Assembly (NCBI RefSeq): GCF_026212465.1
Contig: NC_080052.1
Location: 20,352,145-20,416,144, forward strand
Source: Amaranthus tricolor
Taxonomy: Eukaryota > Streptophyta > Magnoliopsida > Caryophyllales > Amaranthaceae
DNA: 64,000 bases
Direction of reading: 5' to 3'
The position numbers and the translations under genes were made by a program. The notes under the pieces were generated by a model. The model did no database searches and had not been told where the DNA came from. It saw nothing but the letters and a program-made list of their open reading frames with translations. Below, piece by piece: positions 35,423 to 47,604 of this stretch (position 1 is the first letter of the stretch; each line of letters begins with the position of its first letter).

Positions 35423-38400
35423 TTGTGTAAACCCATTTCATCCTGGTTGATATTTGATTGCGGGGCCACAAATGCTATGACATTTGACCCTCGTGATCTT
35501 TTATCCACTAACCCAAAAACTCGTACTTATATCCAAACTACTAATGGGGAATGTGTGGATGTTAATCAATATGGACCTGTCACTATCACTTCTTTTCTAA
35601 AATTAAAAAATCGTCTTTTAATTCCTAGCTTGTCCTATAAATTGTTATCTATTAGTCAATTAACTAAGGAACTTAACTATACTATTCTTATGTCCTCTTC
35701 TGATTGTGTTGTGCAAGATGCTTAGACAGCAAGAATTATTGGGCGTTGTACTGAAAGAGGAGGTTTGTACTATGTAAATGAGGTGATTCAAAAGGGTCAC
35801 ACTTGCTTGCTCATGGGTCCCCCGATCATCAGTTATGGACTTGGCATCGACGTTTGGGACATCCTTCATTGGGGTATATGAAACGTCTATTTCCGTCATT
35901 AAACAATTATAATGTAGCCTTGGATTGTGAAGCTTTTGTTCTTGCGAAAAGCCACAACACTCTTATTTTCCTAGTTAGACTCATAGTAGTAAACCTTTTG
36001 TTTTGATACATTCAGATGTTTGGGACCCAACTCCTGAATTTAATAAACAGGGTTTTTCATATTTTGTTCTGTTCATTGATGACCGTGTTAGAATGAGTTG
36101 GGTGTATTTCTTGAAACACAAATCAAAAGTTTTTGATGCTTTTGTTAAGTTTTATAACATGATTGTTACTCAGTTTCAAACTAAGCCTCAAATTCTTGGA
36201 TTTGAAAATGGGGAGAATACAAAAACTTGCATATGGAAAACTTTTTTAATACCCATGGCCTTATTCACTAAACTTGTCCACATACACCACAACAAAACAA
36301 AGTTGCTGAACGTAAAAACTGTACACTCCTTGAGATCAACCGAGCCCTTACGTTTGAGGTCCATGTTCCATCTTATTTTTTGCCAGAAGCAGTTGCATCT
36401 GCCACATACCTTACTAACCTACTACCCACAAAATCACTTTAGTTCAAAACCCCTCTTGAAACCCTCCACAGCCATACTACCATCCCATTTTTTCACTCCT
36501 TACTTCCTCGGGTCTTTGGTTGTATTGTCTATGTTTATCTTTCTAAACCTACTCGAAATAAATTTGAACCCCGTGCTGTTAAGTGTGTTTTTGTGGGCTA
36601 TAGTGTCAACCAAAAGGGATATCGTTGTTTTGATCCAGTCCAGAATAAACTCTACACAACTATGGATTGTGACATTTTTTAGAACTCCTATTTTTACCTC
36701 CAACTTCATCCTCAGGGGGAGACTATATGTAATGACTTGAGCTGGCTAACACGTCCTATAACTATTGATCTAGACCCCAAAGAGCAAGTAGGTAATCCCA
36801 CCGACATTGTCACTGAAGACATAATGCTTCCTTCTTCTCAGACTTCTCCTACCTTGTCTGATGCATCTAGTGAACAAGAGGTGATCTCTGAGCCTCAGGA
36901 GGTATTAACTAAACCTGAATCCTTAAGTGATTCTTGTAATGATGTATCCAGTATTGTTGAGTTACCATGAAGATATAAACTACCTCCTAAAAGTACGAGA
37001 GGCTTTCCCCCAAGGTGGTACGATCCAGATTTTGAAGCACAGAGGTCTCGATACCTTATGAGCAGAGATGATACTGGTAATTTGGCACAGACAACAGTTG
37101 CCTTCACAGCCTATTTATACTCAAGATCCCTCCTCGTAATACTAAAGAAGCCCTCCAAGATTCAAAATGGCAAAAAGCAATGAAAGATGAGGTCATAGCT
37201 CTTAAGAGAAATAGTACATGGGAAAGATGTATGCTACCCAAAGGGAAGAAAATTGTGGGTTTCAAGTGGTTATTCACAATAAAGTATCATGCTGATGGAA
37301 CCATTGAGAGATACAAAGCTCGCCTGGACGCAAAAGGGTACACTCAGACATATGGGATTGACTACTCAGAGACTTTCTCACCTTTTGCTAAGATTGACAC
37401 CATCAGAGTTCTATTCTTGATAGCTGCTAATAAAGATTGGCCATTATACCAGTTTGACGTGAAAAATTCCTTCCTCCATGGTGAGATTGAAGAAAAAGTG
37501 TATATGCATGCTTCACCTAGGTTCTCTGATGAATTTGCACCAGGATAAGGATGTAGACTCAAGAGGGCTTTATATGGCTTGAAACAATCCCCAACGGCCT
37601 GGTTTGGCAGGTTCACCACGGCCATGAAAAAATTTGGTTATGAGCAAAGTAATTTTGATCACACGATATTCTTGAAGAAAGGAAACAATCAGATTACATG
37701 CTTAATTTTCTATGTCGATGATATGTTCATTACTGGGAATAATGAAGAAGAAATCAGTGATCTTAAGAAGAAATTATTCATGGAGTTGTAAATGAAGGAT
37801 CTAGGGAACTTGAAATATTTCCTTTCTATTGAGGTGTTTTGGTCAAGAAAGGGGATCTTCATTAATCGGAAGAAATACATTCTAAATCTTTTAGCTGAAA
37901 CTGGGATGCTTGATTAAAAGCCAGCCGAAACACCAATCGTAGCCAATCATAAACTTCAAACAGTACAAGGAGAAGAACCAACTGACAAAGAAAACTATCA
38001 AAAATTGGTGGGAAAACTCATCTACTTGTCCCACACTAGACGTGATATTTCATATGCAATTGGAGTTTTTAGTAGATTCATGCATCTCCCTCAGACATCA
38101 CACATGGAGGCTGTTATAAGAATTTTGAGATACCTAAAAGGCACAAGTGATAGAGGAGTCTTCTTTGGAAAGAATGGTCACCTTACCTCATAGCTTATAC
38201 AGATGCTGATTGGGCAGGTGATCGAGATAGTAGGAAATTAACTTTCAGATATTTCACTCTTGTAGGAGGAAACTTGGTTACTTGGAGAAGCAAGAAGCAG
38301 AAAGTAGTAGCACTATCAATTGCTGAGGGAGAGTTCAAAGGCGTGGCCAAAGGGATAACGAAGATACTATGGCTCAAGAAACTCTTATGTGAACTGAACT

Positions 38401-38660
38401 TCCCACCAACAGCAACATGCAAACTATTCTGTGACAACCAGGCAGCTATCAATATCTCAGAGAATCCGGTTCAACATGATCAAGCGAAACATGTGGATAT
38501 TGACAAACACTTCATAGAGGAGAAAATCGAGAAGAAAACCATCAGCATCCCACATGTGAAATCTGAAGATCAACTAGCCGACATTCTTACAAAAGTTGTT
38601 ACAGCCGAAGTCTTTGAAAATACTTTATCCAAGTTAGGCATTGAGAGTCCTATGACCTAA
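35423..38660 (+). pseudogene. Copia-2 pol remnant (protease to RNase H)
   Basis: Domains appear in copia order. The protease site is changed to FDCGATNAMT, with Cys for the catalytic-loop Ser (35455 region). Pre-integrase is WTWHRRLGHPSLG (35830). Integrase begins IHSDVWDP (36003), and its second half is badly frameshifted (36200-36700). RT starts near 37180 (GFKWLFTIKYHADG, QFDVKNSFLHGE), with stops near 37546 and 37789 and the YVDD motif at about 37720. RNase H runs 38195-38660 (TDADWAGD, CDNQAAINISENP, QLADILTK) after a frameshift near 38195. The many lesions show an old, dead copy. Confidence 0.88.
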
Positions 38661-38666
38661 CAACTT

Positions 38667-38675
38667 AAGGGGGAG
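38667..38675 (+). promoter_or_regulatory. Copia-2 polypurine tract
   Basis: AAGGGGGAG immediately precedes the 3' LTR. Confidence 0.88.
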
Positions 38676-38891
38676 TGTAGGAATATGTGTATATATTTTA
38701 TTTTATTCTTCAGTTATTTTATTACCTTAGTTAGCATGTAGTATTAAGGTAATATTCTTATTTCCTAGTTTATTTGTTTCCTTAGTTATCTCCTAATAGT
38801 TGTATAAATTGGAGTTGTAATGGTCATTAAAGGTAATACAAACACAGTATTCAACCTAAATCTAGCTTATTTCCACTTATTCTTTTCTTCA
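38676..38891 (+). repeat. Copia-2 3' LTR (216 bp)
   Basis: Matches the 5' LTR with scattered substitutions plus an extra short segment near its 3' end. Confidence 0.9.
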
Positions 38892-39187
38892 ACACCAACC
38901 CTATTTTCTCCTTGTATTAGCCTCTCCCATGATTCTAATGCTGATTTAAGGCCATATGTATAGCCCACAATATCTATAAAAGAACCTCAGCTAACAACAT
39001 GACGTGTCTCAATCAAATAACCTATTGAAAAACGTATCATTATGCTTCTAGCCACAAGTGCTCATTTCATCACTATGATGCCTTGTTCGAGCATCTCATG
39101 TCATACCATTATTGAATTCTACTGCACGCCTTATTGTTCAAGGCACTCAAAGCCTTTTTCAAGGCGCCCTATCGCAACTCTCTGTTT

Positions 39188-39384
39188 TGTTAGAATAATA
39201 TCTTTTGATTGATAGGATATTTTGTATAATCAATATGATTGTGTAGAATATTGTGTAAATATTTAGTTTCCTGAATTATAGATTGTGTAGAATATTGTGT
39301 AAATATTTAGTTTTCTAAACCTTAGCTAACAACATTATTCCATCTAATGAGAATGGTAACCAATTCAACCAATCTATTCTTTCA
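39188..39384 (+). repeat. Copia-3 5' LTR (197 bp)
   Basis: Starts TGTTAGAATAATATC and ends CTATTCTTTCA. It has an internal repeat of GTGTAGAATATTGTGTAAAT (near 39240 and 39285) that the 3' copy lacks before its break. Confidence 0.88.
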
Positions 39385-39398
39385 TGGTATCATTTGCC
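39385..39398 (+). promoter_or_regulatory. Copia-3 primer binding site
   Basis: TGGTATCATTTGCC follows the LTR end directly. The first eight bases fit the initiator tRNA-Met complement; the rest has diverged. Confidence 0.7.
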
Positions 39399-39512
39399 TA
39401 GGTTTCTTGCATCCTACTACTCCCTCCACCTCCACTGCCCTGCCGACTAGCCACCATCCACGGCTGCCGCCCTCTTCTCCTATCTTTCTCTTGTCTTTTT
39501 CTTGTTCCTTCT

Positions 39513-40600
39513 ATGGCCTCTCCTACAAAAATTCATCCCGCAACTTTGGTTACTAATATTAAACTAGTGTACCAATCCAACTTGATGAAGATAGCACCAA
39601 CTTTAACACTTGGGTCACTTTATTCAAACTTCATTGTCGGGCTCATCTTGTGGATGGTCACATTCTTCCTGATGACTCATCTAAGGCATCGGCTTCTAAA
39701 GATTCCGAATGGCAATGACTTGATGACATTGTTCGCACATGGATTTATGGTGCTATTAGTCCATCCCTTCTCCAATCAATTGTTCGTCCCGATGATTGTA
39801 CTTTTGATGCTTAGACTCGTCTTGAGAACAATTTTCAAAATAATAAAACCTCTCGGATTTTTCATCTTGAGTCTCAATTTAATGAAATTTCTCTCTCGAA
39901 TTTTCCCAATGTCAAAGCCTATTGCAACGAACTTGAAACTATTGCTACTTCTCTTACTAACCTTGGTGCTTCTGTCTCCGATAATCGATTGGCTCTTCAA
40001 GTTCTTCATGGTTTGAATTCGGATTATAAAACCTTTCGGTCTTTGGTTCAACACATGACTCCAATTCGCTCTTTTGATACCCTTCGTTCTATATTGGAAT
40101 TAGAAGAGCGCTCCAACCATAAACACTCTTTTACTGCTCAAGATTCGGCTCTTGTTGCTACACCTAAGGACAATTCCGACCATTTTGCGTCCCGTGGTAC
40201 CCCCCACCACCGTGGTGGCCACCGTTAGCCTCGATGTGGTGGACGGAACAGCCGCAGCAGCCACCACGACTTTAGCAGTGGTTTTGGTCAGTCCCTGCAG
40301 CGCCACAATCCTAGGTCCAGCTCTTCTTTTGGTCATCGGCTCAACAGCCATTCTCCAAATTCTGGCCCATCTCCTTTTATTCCTTGGACTTCCTCTTGGC
40401 CATACTGGGCCAGTCAGACTTGGGCCCAACCTCCTGCCGCTTTTCCTACTACTTCGTGGGTTCCTTATCCCACACAAGGCAATGCCTCCTCTCCCTATAC
40501 TGGACTTCTTGGCCCACGACCGGCTCAAAGTTATCACACCGGGACTAGTTCTTCTATGGGTTATGTTCTTTTTCTAGTCCTTCGGGATACAAATATTATG
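39513..40600 (+). pseudogene. Copia-3 gag remnant
   Basis: The start MASPTKIHPATLVT is followed after a frameshift by a UBN2-type gag in pieces, with FHLESQFNEISLSNF- and ALQVLHGLNSDYKTFRSLV-like text (to 40228). A proline/glycine-rich tail follows. Stops and frameshifts are frequent. Confidence 0.75.
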
Positions 40601-43194
40601 TTCTTTTTCTTGACAATTATAATAATTTTTTTGTGGACTTTTCCCTTAATTCGCAAATCCCAAGTATATGATGTGTTTGTGAATTTCAATACTTTTGTTC
40701 ATACCTAGTTTTAACTCAAAATCAAAATTTTTCAATGTGATAACGGGGGTGAATTTGACAATAAAATGTTTCATCAATTTTGTGCTCATCAGGTTCTTAC
40801 TCTTCGTTTCTCTTGTCCTTACACCTCTTCTCAAAATGGCAAATTCGAACGAAAAATGCGCTCCATCAATAACATCATTCGTACTCTTTTGTGTCATGCT
40901 TCTCTTCCTCCGCCGTTTTGGCCTCACGCCTTAGCCACGACCACTTATCTCCTTAATATTCTCCCTTCTAAACTCCTTGGCAATCTCACTCCCACTCACT
41001 TACTTTATCGTAAGTTTCCTTCCTATACTCATCTACGGGTTTTTGGGTGTTTATGTTTCCCTCTTTTTCCCTCTACTACTATCCATAAACTCCAACCTCG
41101 TTCCGCTCCGTGTGTCTGTTTGGGATACCCTTCTTCTCATAGGGTTTACAAGTACTATGATCTCTTATCCCGTAAATTTATTATATCTCGACATGTTCTT
41201 TTTGATGAGGCAACCTTTCCCTTTTCCCGCTCCTATACACCATCCCCCCAAGCATATCAATTCTTAGATGATTCTCTTCCTCTCCTTCTACTCAAAACAG
41301 CCCACACCATTTCCACTGGGCCTGCTCCTCCTTCTGGCCCAACAACATCCCACCTTACCTCCCCCTGCCCCCACACACCCTCTACTGGGCCTGCTGCTGT
41401 TTCCAGCCCACCAGCATCTTACACCCACCCTCTCCTTCTTACTGGGCCTATTCATTCCCCCCCTACCCCCCAATCCATCTCCCCCCACCACTGCTGGGCC
41501 TGCCTCACGCAGCTCAGTACCCTGCCAGCCCACTTCTCCCTCCCCCTCTTCTATTACCGATCCTCTATTCTCACCACCTGGCATGGTCACGCGCAGTAAG
41601 CTTGGTATTTTCAAACCTAACCCTAAATACTACTCCCAGGCCTTATCCGTTTCTTTTTCACCCTTACCCAAAAGTCCTCTCCATGCCCTTCGTGACCCGA
41701 ACTGAAAGTTAGTTATAAAAGAAGAATTTGATGCCTTAATTGAGAATCATACTTGGGATCTTGTGCCTCGTCCTCCTAATGCTAATGTCATTCGATCTTT
41801 GTGGATTTTTTGTTTAAAGACAAAGTCCGATGGTTCTTTTGAGCGATATAAAGCGCGTCTTGTCGGTGATGGTAAATCTCAACTGGGAGGCATAGACTGT
41901 GATGAAACTTTTAGTCCGGTTGTGAAACCTGCTTCTATTCGCATTATTTTAAGCATTATTCTTTCCCGGTCTTGGTCCATTAATCAGCTGGATGTTAAGA
42001 ATGCCTTTCTTCATGGTCACTTGACTGAAACCGTCTACATGCATCAACCTCTGGGTTTTCGTGATCCTACACGTCCTGATCATGTTTGTCTTCTTCGCTA
42101 ATCTCTGTATGGTCTCAAACAAGCCCCTCGAGCTTGGTACCAGCGGTTTGCCACTTTTATGACCACTATTGGTTTTTCTAACAGTATCTCTGATAATTCT
42201 CTTTTTTTTTATCGTCATGGTTCTCATCTTGCTTATCTCTTGTTGTATGTGGACGATATTATTCTTACGGCTTCTTCTGATATGCTTCGTCAGTCTATTA
42301 TGTACAAACTTAGCTCTGAGTTTGCTATGAAGGATTTGGGTTCTCTTCATTATTTTTTGGGTATTGTTGTTACTCGTACTTCTACGGGACTCTTTCTCTC
42401 TCAACAGCGGTATGCATCTGAGATTCTTGAAAAAGCAGGCATGTCTCACTGTAAGTCTGTTCCTGGGGAACTTTGTGCTAAGCGGGTTCTCCTTGTGATA
42501 ATCCTACGTTGTATCGTAGTTTGGCTGGTGCTTTACAGTATCATACTTTTACTCGACCAGATATTTCCTATGCCGTTCAGCAAATTTGTCTATATATGCA
42601 TGATCCTCGAGTTGAGCATGTGGCTGCTATTCATCGCATTCTTCGCTATGTCCAGGGTACTCCACACCACGGTTTGCAATTGTATCGCTCTCCTATTTCA
42701 TTTTTTTATCATATACCAATGCAAACTGGGGTGGTTGCCCTGACACCCGTCGCTATATTTCTGGCTACTGTGTTATCCTAGGTGCTAATTTAGTATCTTG
42801 GTCAGCTAAACGGCAGCCTACTGTGTCTAAATCCAGTGCTGAGGCTAAATATCGTGGTGTCGCTAATGCTGTTTCTGAGACTTGTTGGATTCGTAACTTA
42901 CTCCTTGAGCTTCACTGTCCTATTACTACGGCTACTATCGTCTATTGTGACAATGTTAGTGCAGTTTATTTGGCCGGTAATCCAGTGCATCACCAGTGCA
43001 CTAAGCATATTGAGATCGACATTCACTTTGTTCGTGAACTAGTTAAACATGGTGATGTTCGGGCACTTCATGTTCCTTCTCGCTATCAGATTGCTGACAT
43101 TTTCATTAAAGGCCTTCCTCGGGTCCTTTTTGATGATTTTCGATCCAGTTTCAGCGTGTGCCAACCTCCTGATTCGACTGCGGGGGCGTATTAG
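40601..43194 (+). pseudogene. Copia-3 pol remnant, lacking protease and integrase start
   Basis: After gag the text jumps to the second half of integrase (CDNGGEFDN-like near 40736, then SQNGKFERK and HLRVFGCLCFP). The protease, zinc-binding module and first catalytic Asp of integrase are missing, so a deletion lies near 40580-40700. RT begins about 41763 (KARLVGDGKSQ, QLDVKNAFLHGHL), a stop lies at 42099-42101, and YVDD is at about 42247. A frameshift near 42460-42500 precedes the segment with DISYAVQQICLYMHDPR. RNase H lies at 42783-43194 (SSAEAKYRGVANA, CDNVSAVYLAGNP, IADIFIKGL). Confidence 0.85.
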
Positions 43195-43298
43195 AATAAT
43201 ATCTTTTGATTGATAGGATATTTTGTATAATTAATGTGATTGTATAGAATATTGTGTAAATATTTAGTTTCCTAAATTATAGATTGTATTCTTATATA
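43189..43298 (+). repeat. Copia-3 3' LTR, first part
   Basis: Begins TATTAGAATAATATC, with TG changed to TA, after the purine tract GCGGGGGCG. It is broken by the mariner; the remainder is at 48075-48131. Confidence 0.88.
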
Positions 43299-43689
43299 CT
43301 TCCTTCGTTCCATAATACTTGCTACATATTCCATTTTTGGAAATTTCATAATACTTGCTACATTTCCATTTTTGGTAATAAAACAATCATTTAAAATTCT
43401 ACCTACCCCTACTTTTATGCTACTCTATACCTCTCTAACTTTTTTACCTACAATTATTTAATCTTTATTTATTTCCAATTAAAATTAATTTTCCCTCCAT
43501 ATTTATTATTCTCATTAAAAACTCAACTAATCTCCCATAACCCACCATCCCAATTAATTATTTCCTCTATTTAAATACACTATCTCAATTAATTATTTCT
43601 CCCATTTAAACCAACCTTTCCAACTACTTATATTAATGGTGGGATGAATGTGAACCGTTGGATTTGGTTTGCCCAGATCTGACCGTTGA

Positions 43690-43800
43690 TTGCTCTTTAT
43701 ATAAGTAACCCGGTTCCTTTCCTAACCCTAATCCCATTTCTCTTCCTTTGCCATTTTCCCCTCTCCATCTCTCTCATTCTCTCTGGAAAGTTCTAACCCT
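43690..43800 (+). promoter_or_regulatory. Promoter-like region with TATA box in the mariner
   Basis: CTTTATATAAGTAACC (43694-43709) is a good TATA box. It is followed by a CT-rich leader (TCTCTTCCTTTGCC, CTCTCCATCTCTCTCATTCTCTC) and AACCCTAAAGATCTTTGG, the usual look of a plant transcription start and 5' UTR. It points away from the transposase gene, into the T-rich region and the small ORF at 45339. Confidence 0.5.
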
Positions 43801-44078
43801 AAAGATCTTTGGTTTTCTTTCATTTCTTTGCCGTCTCTGATTTCATTATTTGGGTTTTCTTTCACTATTGACTACGAAAGGATGGATTATATCTGGTTTT
43901 ATTTCTGATCTTTGGTTTTGTATTTGATTAAAGGTTTACATCTGGGTTTTCCGAAATTTCTCTATTTCTTCTGGTATATTCTTTATACACTTTGCTTTAA
44001 TCGTCATCTGGTATGCTTTGATCCTAAAATCTTGATTCTTATTGCATATTCTTCGTATTTTGATTTTTTTAAAACTTT

Positions 44079-45240
44079 GATCTGCTTTTTTTTTTTTAAT
44101 TTCATGTGTATGTTTATACGTTTATGATTTTGTTTTTGTTATTCTCTTGATTATTTCTTTCAGCTGTATTTAATCCCAAATTCATGATCTTGTTTTAGTC
44201 CTTCATCAGATCTGGTTTCTTTAATGATTCTCTTGCATGTTCTGTCTATTTTGATATTTTTAAACTAAGATCTGCTCTGTTTTTTTTTATTTCATGTTTA
44301 TTTTTATACGTTTATGATTTTGTTTTTGTTATTCTCTTGATTATTTCTTTAAGCTGTATTTAATCCCAGATTCATGATCTTATTTTAGTCCTTCATCAGA
44401 TCTGGTTTCTTTAATGATTCTCTTGCATGTTCTGTCTATTTTGATATTTTTAAACTAAGATCTGCTCTGTTTTTTTTTATTTCATGTTTATTTTTATACG
44501 TTTATGATTTTGTTTTTGTTATTCTCTTGATTATTTCTTTAAGCTGTATTTAATCCCAGATTCATGATCTTATTTTAGTCCTTCATCAGATCTGGTTTCT
44601 TTAATGATTCTCTTGCATGTTCTTTTTACTCTTTGCTTTCATCTGGTATGATTTGATCCGAAAATCATGATCTAGTTTTAGTACTTTATCAGATCTGGTT
44701 TGATTTATGATATTGTTGCATGTTGTTCTTATTTCGATTTATTTAATGTTGGATCTGATCTCTTTTTTTGTTTTCTCATGTTTATTTTAATTTGATTATG
44801 ATTTTGATTCTGTTTTTTTTTTTATTATGGTTTTGGTTTGTTTTAAATTACGAAAACGATGATGTGGTTGTAGCAGTCGATGAGATCTGTTTTGATTAAT
44901 GATTCTCTTGCATGTTCATTTTTTGATATTTTTAAACTTTGATCTGCTCTTATTTTTTTTATTTAATGTTTATTTGTAATACGTTTATGATATTGATTTT
45001 GTTATTTTTTTGATTATGTTTTTGAGCTGTTTTTAATCCCAAAATCAAGATCTGGTTTTAGTCCTTCACCAGATCTGGTTTGAAATATGATGTTGTATGA
45101 TCTTGTTCTTATTTCGATTTATTTAGTGTTGGATCTGATCTCTGTTTTTTTTTTTCTGATGTTTACTTTGATTTGATTATGAATTTGATTCTGTTATTTT
45201 TGATATTTTTAAACTTTGATCTAGTAGTTGTTTTTTTTTA
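44079..45240 (+). repeat. 190-bp tandem repeat array
   Basis: GATCTGCTYTKTTTTTTTTA starts at 44079, 44269 and 44459, an exact 190-bp spacing. The units at 44269 and 44459 are almost identical; the first is slightly diverged. More divergent copies of the same text (GCTGTATTTAATCCC, CCTTCATCAGATCTGGTTT, CTCTTGCATGTTC) continue to about 45240. The composition is T-rich with repeated GATCTG, like plant leader introns. Confidence 0.92.
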
Positions 45241-45338
45241 AACTTTGATTTAAACTTTGATCTATTACTAATGATAAGATTTTTATTATGTGTACTTCCT
45301 CTGTTATGTTTTTGTTGCTACTTAAGATTATTAAGGAG

Positions 45339-45593
45339 ATGGACACAAAGGAAAAAGCGTGCGACTCATTAGAATCCCAAAGAGAATGTAAAAAATACGA
45401 TAATATCTTTGGTTCGTGGTACGATCATTATTATTTGAAATGTTGAGAATTAAATTGTGTTGAAGATCCTGATCAAGAACCCCCACCTTGGTACTACGGT
45501 TTACCAGATGAGGAGGATTATGCATTAATCGATAAGGTGCAACCTAAGCAAAAGAGGCCACGCAAGACGACAATTCGTGGTCTTAACTCATGA
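45339..45593 (+). pseudogene. Small ORF of unknown function carried in the mariner
   Basis: A possible splice acceptor (GTTGCTACTTAAG, ending 45326) is followed 12 bp later by an ATG. The frame runs 84 codons to a stop at 45591, with one in-frame TGA at codon 36 (45444-45446). The part after the TGA is protein-like: EDPDQEPPPWYYGLPDEED, then a basic KQKRPRKTTIRG that resembles a nuclear localisation signal. I do not recognise the family. It could be a captured host gene fragment fed by the TATA box near 43695 and the T-rich intron-like region, or a second mariner gene. Splicing is inferred. Confidence 0.45.
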
Positions 45594-46044
45594 GCATTCT
45601 AACTTATTTTTGATATTATTCATGATGTTTATATTTATTGAAAATGTTTTCTTTGTTAATGTCTCAATGATGATTGTTATTTGCTTGATGAAATGTGTAG
45701 ATAGTAGTGTGTTTCATTGCCACCTTAGAGTTAAATCATGAGCAGTAGATATTAACACATGGTTAATGTGTTTTGTCTTATTGCCGGTTCAAGCACTAAG
45801 ATGAGGCTGAGATACCTACATTTGCACAATTTCAAATGATGATTAATCGTTAAATCTGAGAGTTAAATAAACGTACACAAGTGAAAATTGGAATGATGAA
45901 TGATGTTTAACTTGCTTAGTTTTTTTTTTTTGTGACATAACTACCTCAATGACTAAATGGAGAGGTATGCATAATTGTATACTTACAAAATGTTGTCATA
46001 CATACTGTTTTCTTTACAAAATGTCTACATATTGATAATTAATT

Positions 46045-47604
46045 TCAATCATCTTGCGGAAGATCATTGAGATTAATTATACCATGAGATAAAAATTGCC
46101 GTGCTGCATCAATTAGTTCTTGTGGAATTTTTAATTGCCTGGGCAGCATACCCAGCCTGTCCAGTCTTTGTTTTCCAATGTGTGGATTCTTATAGTTATT
46201 ATCGCCTTTAGCTTTTAGTACCTCTATCATGCACAGTTGATACTGTATCCAAGTGTAGTTTAAAAGCTTTGGTTCAAAAGTGTCATATGCATCATTGACT
46301 GCCTTTATCAGATCATTGAGGTCTTTGGGGAATGACTTGAATTGAATTGATTGCAAAGCACTAAACAATCCCAAGTCCAAGATGTTCATATCTGGACTAG
46401 AGGCTGGTTGACAAACAAGTCTTATGTTAAATCCGTCTTTCTTTGCTTCTTCATTGAATGCATGATCATTTATTAAAATATGTGGCTTGGCGTTATCTTG
46501 TTGAATCCATATATCTTTCACCCCATTTGCTGGCCATTTTGATCTTATAGCTGGTAGCACTTCAGTGATTAGTTTGTCTCGTAGAATGTCGCGTGTAACT
46601 CTTGTTATTGCTCGTAATGTTGCTGTACCCGCTGGTCTGTTTTCTGACCTCCTCACTGCATAATGAGTTTCTGTAAACGGAAAAATTCCTATTTTCCCAT
46701 CCCACAACACTTCACCTGTAGCATTAATGTGAGGTCTTGCAATAGCTGCTATAAACATCACTTTGCCTATGAAATTTTTATTTTGCACACATCTATATGG
46801 TTCCTCCTCTTCCCAAGGAAATAAGTAATACCTTTGTGTTGCCCTACTCATGTAGAACCATTTTTCATCTATGTGCACAACATTATACATAAGTGAGAAT
46901 TTTGGTATGTTGTCTACAGTGGGTGGTATTACTTGGGATAAAATGAAGTTGACTCTTCTCATTTTGTGGTCATGAGAAAGTTTTGGTTTAATAGAATTCG
47001 TATGTGCTCTAATAATATCGGATTTCATCATTCTATAAACTTGTGAATGACCAATGCCTAATGCAGAGGCCATTGCTCTAATTGTGGTCCTCTTTTCAAT
47101 CGGAACAGCATTCAGCAAATTCATGTCAAAAACTTTTGGTTTCCTACCAACTCTTCCCCTTTTTCTACTATTAACATCAATTAAAATGCCATTTTGCATT
47201 GATATTTTGGCTGATTCCCACAGCCTTGATATTGTCCACCTAGATGTGTTATGTTGCATTGCAATTGTTTTAATTGTACCCCGTGGCAAACGTCTATCTG
47301 ATTCTGTAGACAAACTAGTTAACTGTTGTACAATTAACTTTCTGGTCTCAACTGGTAGTTCCCTCTTACTACCTACTGGTTGCTGTCTTAATGTTTCTGT
47401 TTCTGTTTCTTCATGTGTTAATGTTTGACCATGGCTTATGGGTTCCTCCAAACTCAAACTGACATCGATGTTTCCATAATTCTCACTTGTGTACTCATTA
47501 TAAATGTCATATTCACAATCTATATTAAGGTTTTCAAAAAAAGAAATAAATACCTCAATATCAGGATTAATGAATTCCTCTTCTTGAATTTGAACCTCAG
47601 CCAT
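46045..47604 (-). CDS. Mariner-like transposase, DD39D, intact ORF
   Basis: The 519-residue ORF has no interruption. Residues 1-75 are acidic. Two helix-turn-helix-like segments follow, about 83-135 (RKLIVQQLTSLS ... NTSRWTISRLWE) and 165-195 (TTIRAMASALGIGHSQVYRMM); these should bind the inverted repeats. The catalytic Asp residues are D246 (VVHIDEKWFY), D370 (IWIQQDNAKPH) and D410 (SSPDMNILDLGLF). Exactly 39 residues lie between the last two, the DD39D spacing of plant mariners. The enzyme would cut and paste the element at TA sites in the nucleus. The start is the first ATG of the frame (MAEVQIQEEE). Every other transposase in this window is broken, so this looks like the youngest element and may still be active if expressed. 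Confidence 0.95.
   Translation of the reverse strand: MAEVQIQEEEFINPDIEVFISFFENLNIDCEYDIYNEYTSENYGNIDVSLSLEEPISHGQTLTHEETETETLRQQPVGSKRELPVETRKLIVQQLTSLSTESDRRLPRGTIKTIAMQHNTSRWTISRLWESAKISMQNGILIDVNSRKRGRVGRKPKVFDMNLLNAVPIEKRTTIRAMASALGIGHSQVYRMMKSDIIRAHTNSIKPKLSHDHKMRRVNFILSQVIPPTVDNIPKFSLMYNVVHIDEKWFYMSRATQRYYLFPWEEEEPYRCVQNKNFIGKVMFIAAIARPHINATGEVLWDGKIGIFPFTETHYAVRRSENRPAGTATLRAITRVTRDILRDKLITEVLPAIRSKWPANGVKDIWIQQDNAKPHILINDHAFNEEAKKDGFNIRLVCQPASSPDMNILDLGLFSALQSIQFKSFPKDLNDLIKAVNDAYDTFEPKLLNYTWIQYQLCMIEVLKAKGDNNYKNPHIGKQRLDRLGMLPRQLKIPQELIDAARQFLSHGIINLNDLPQDD

Larger units (their letters stand above)
32095..38891 (+). mobile_element. Copia-2: Ty1/copia retrotransposon with a large insertion
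   Basis: LTRs at 32095-32299 and 38676-38891 both start TGTAGGAATATGTGTATATA and end in TTCA. They are highly similar, apart from an extra ATTCAACCTAAATCT-type segment in the 3' LTR. The flanks are ACACT and ACACC, a 5-bp duplication with one change. The primer site TGGTATCAAAGCC (32300-32312) and purine tract AAGGGGGAG (38667-38675) are present. The internal region is decayed and its gag is interrupted by about 2.6 kb of foreign DNA. Confidence 0.92.
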
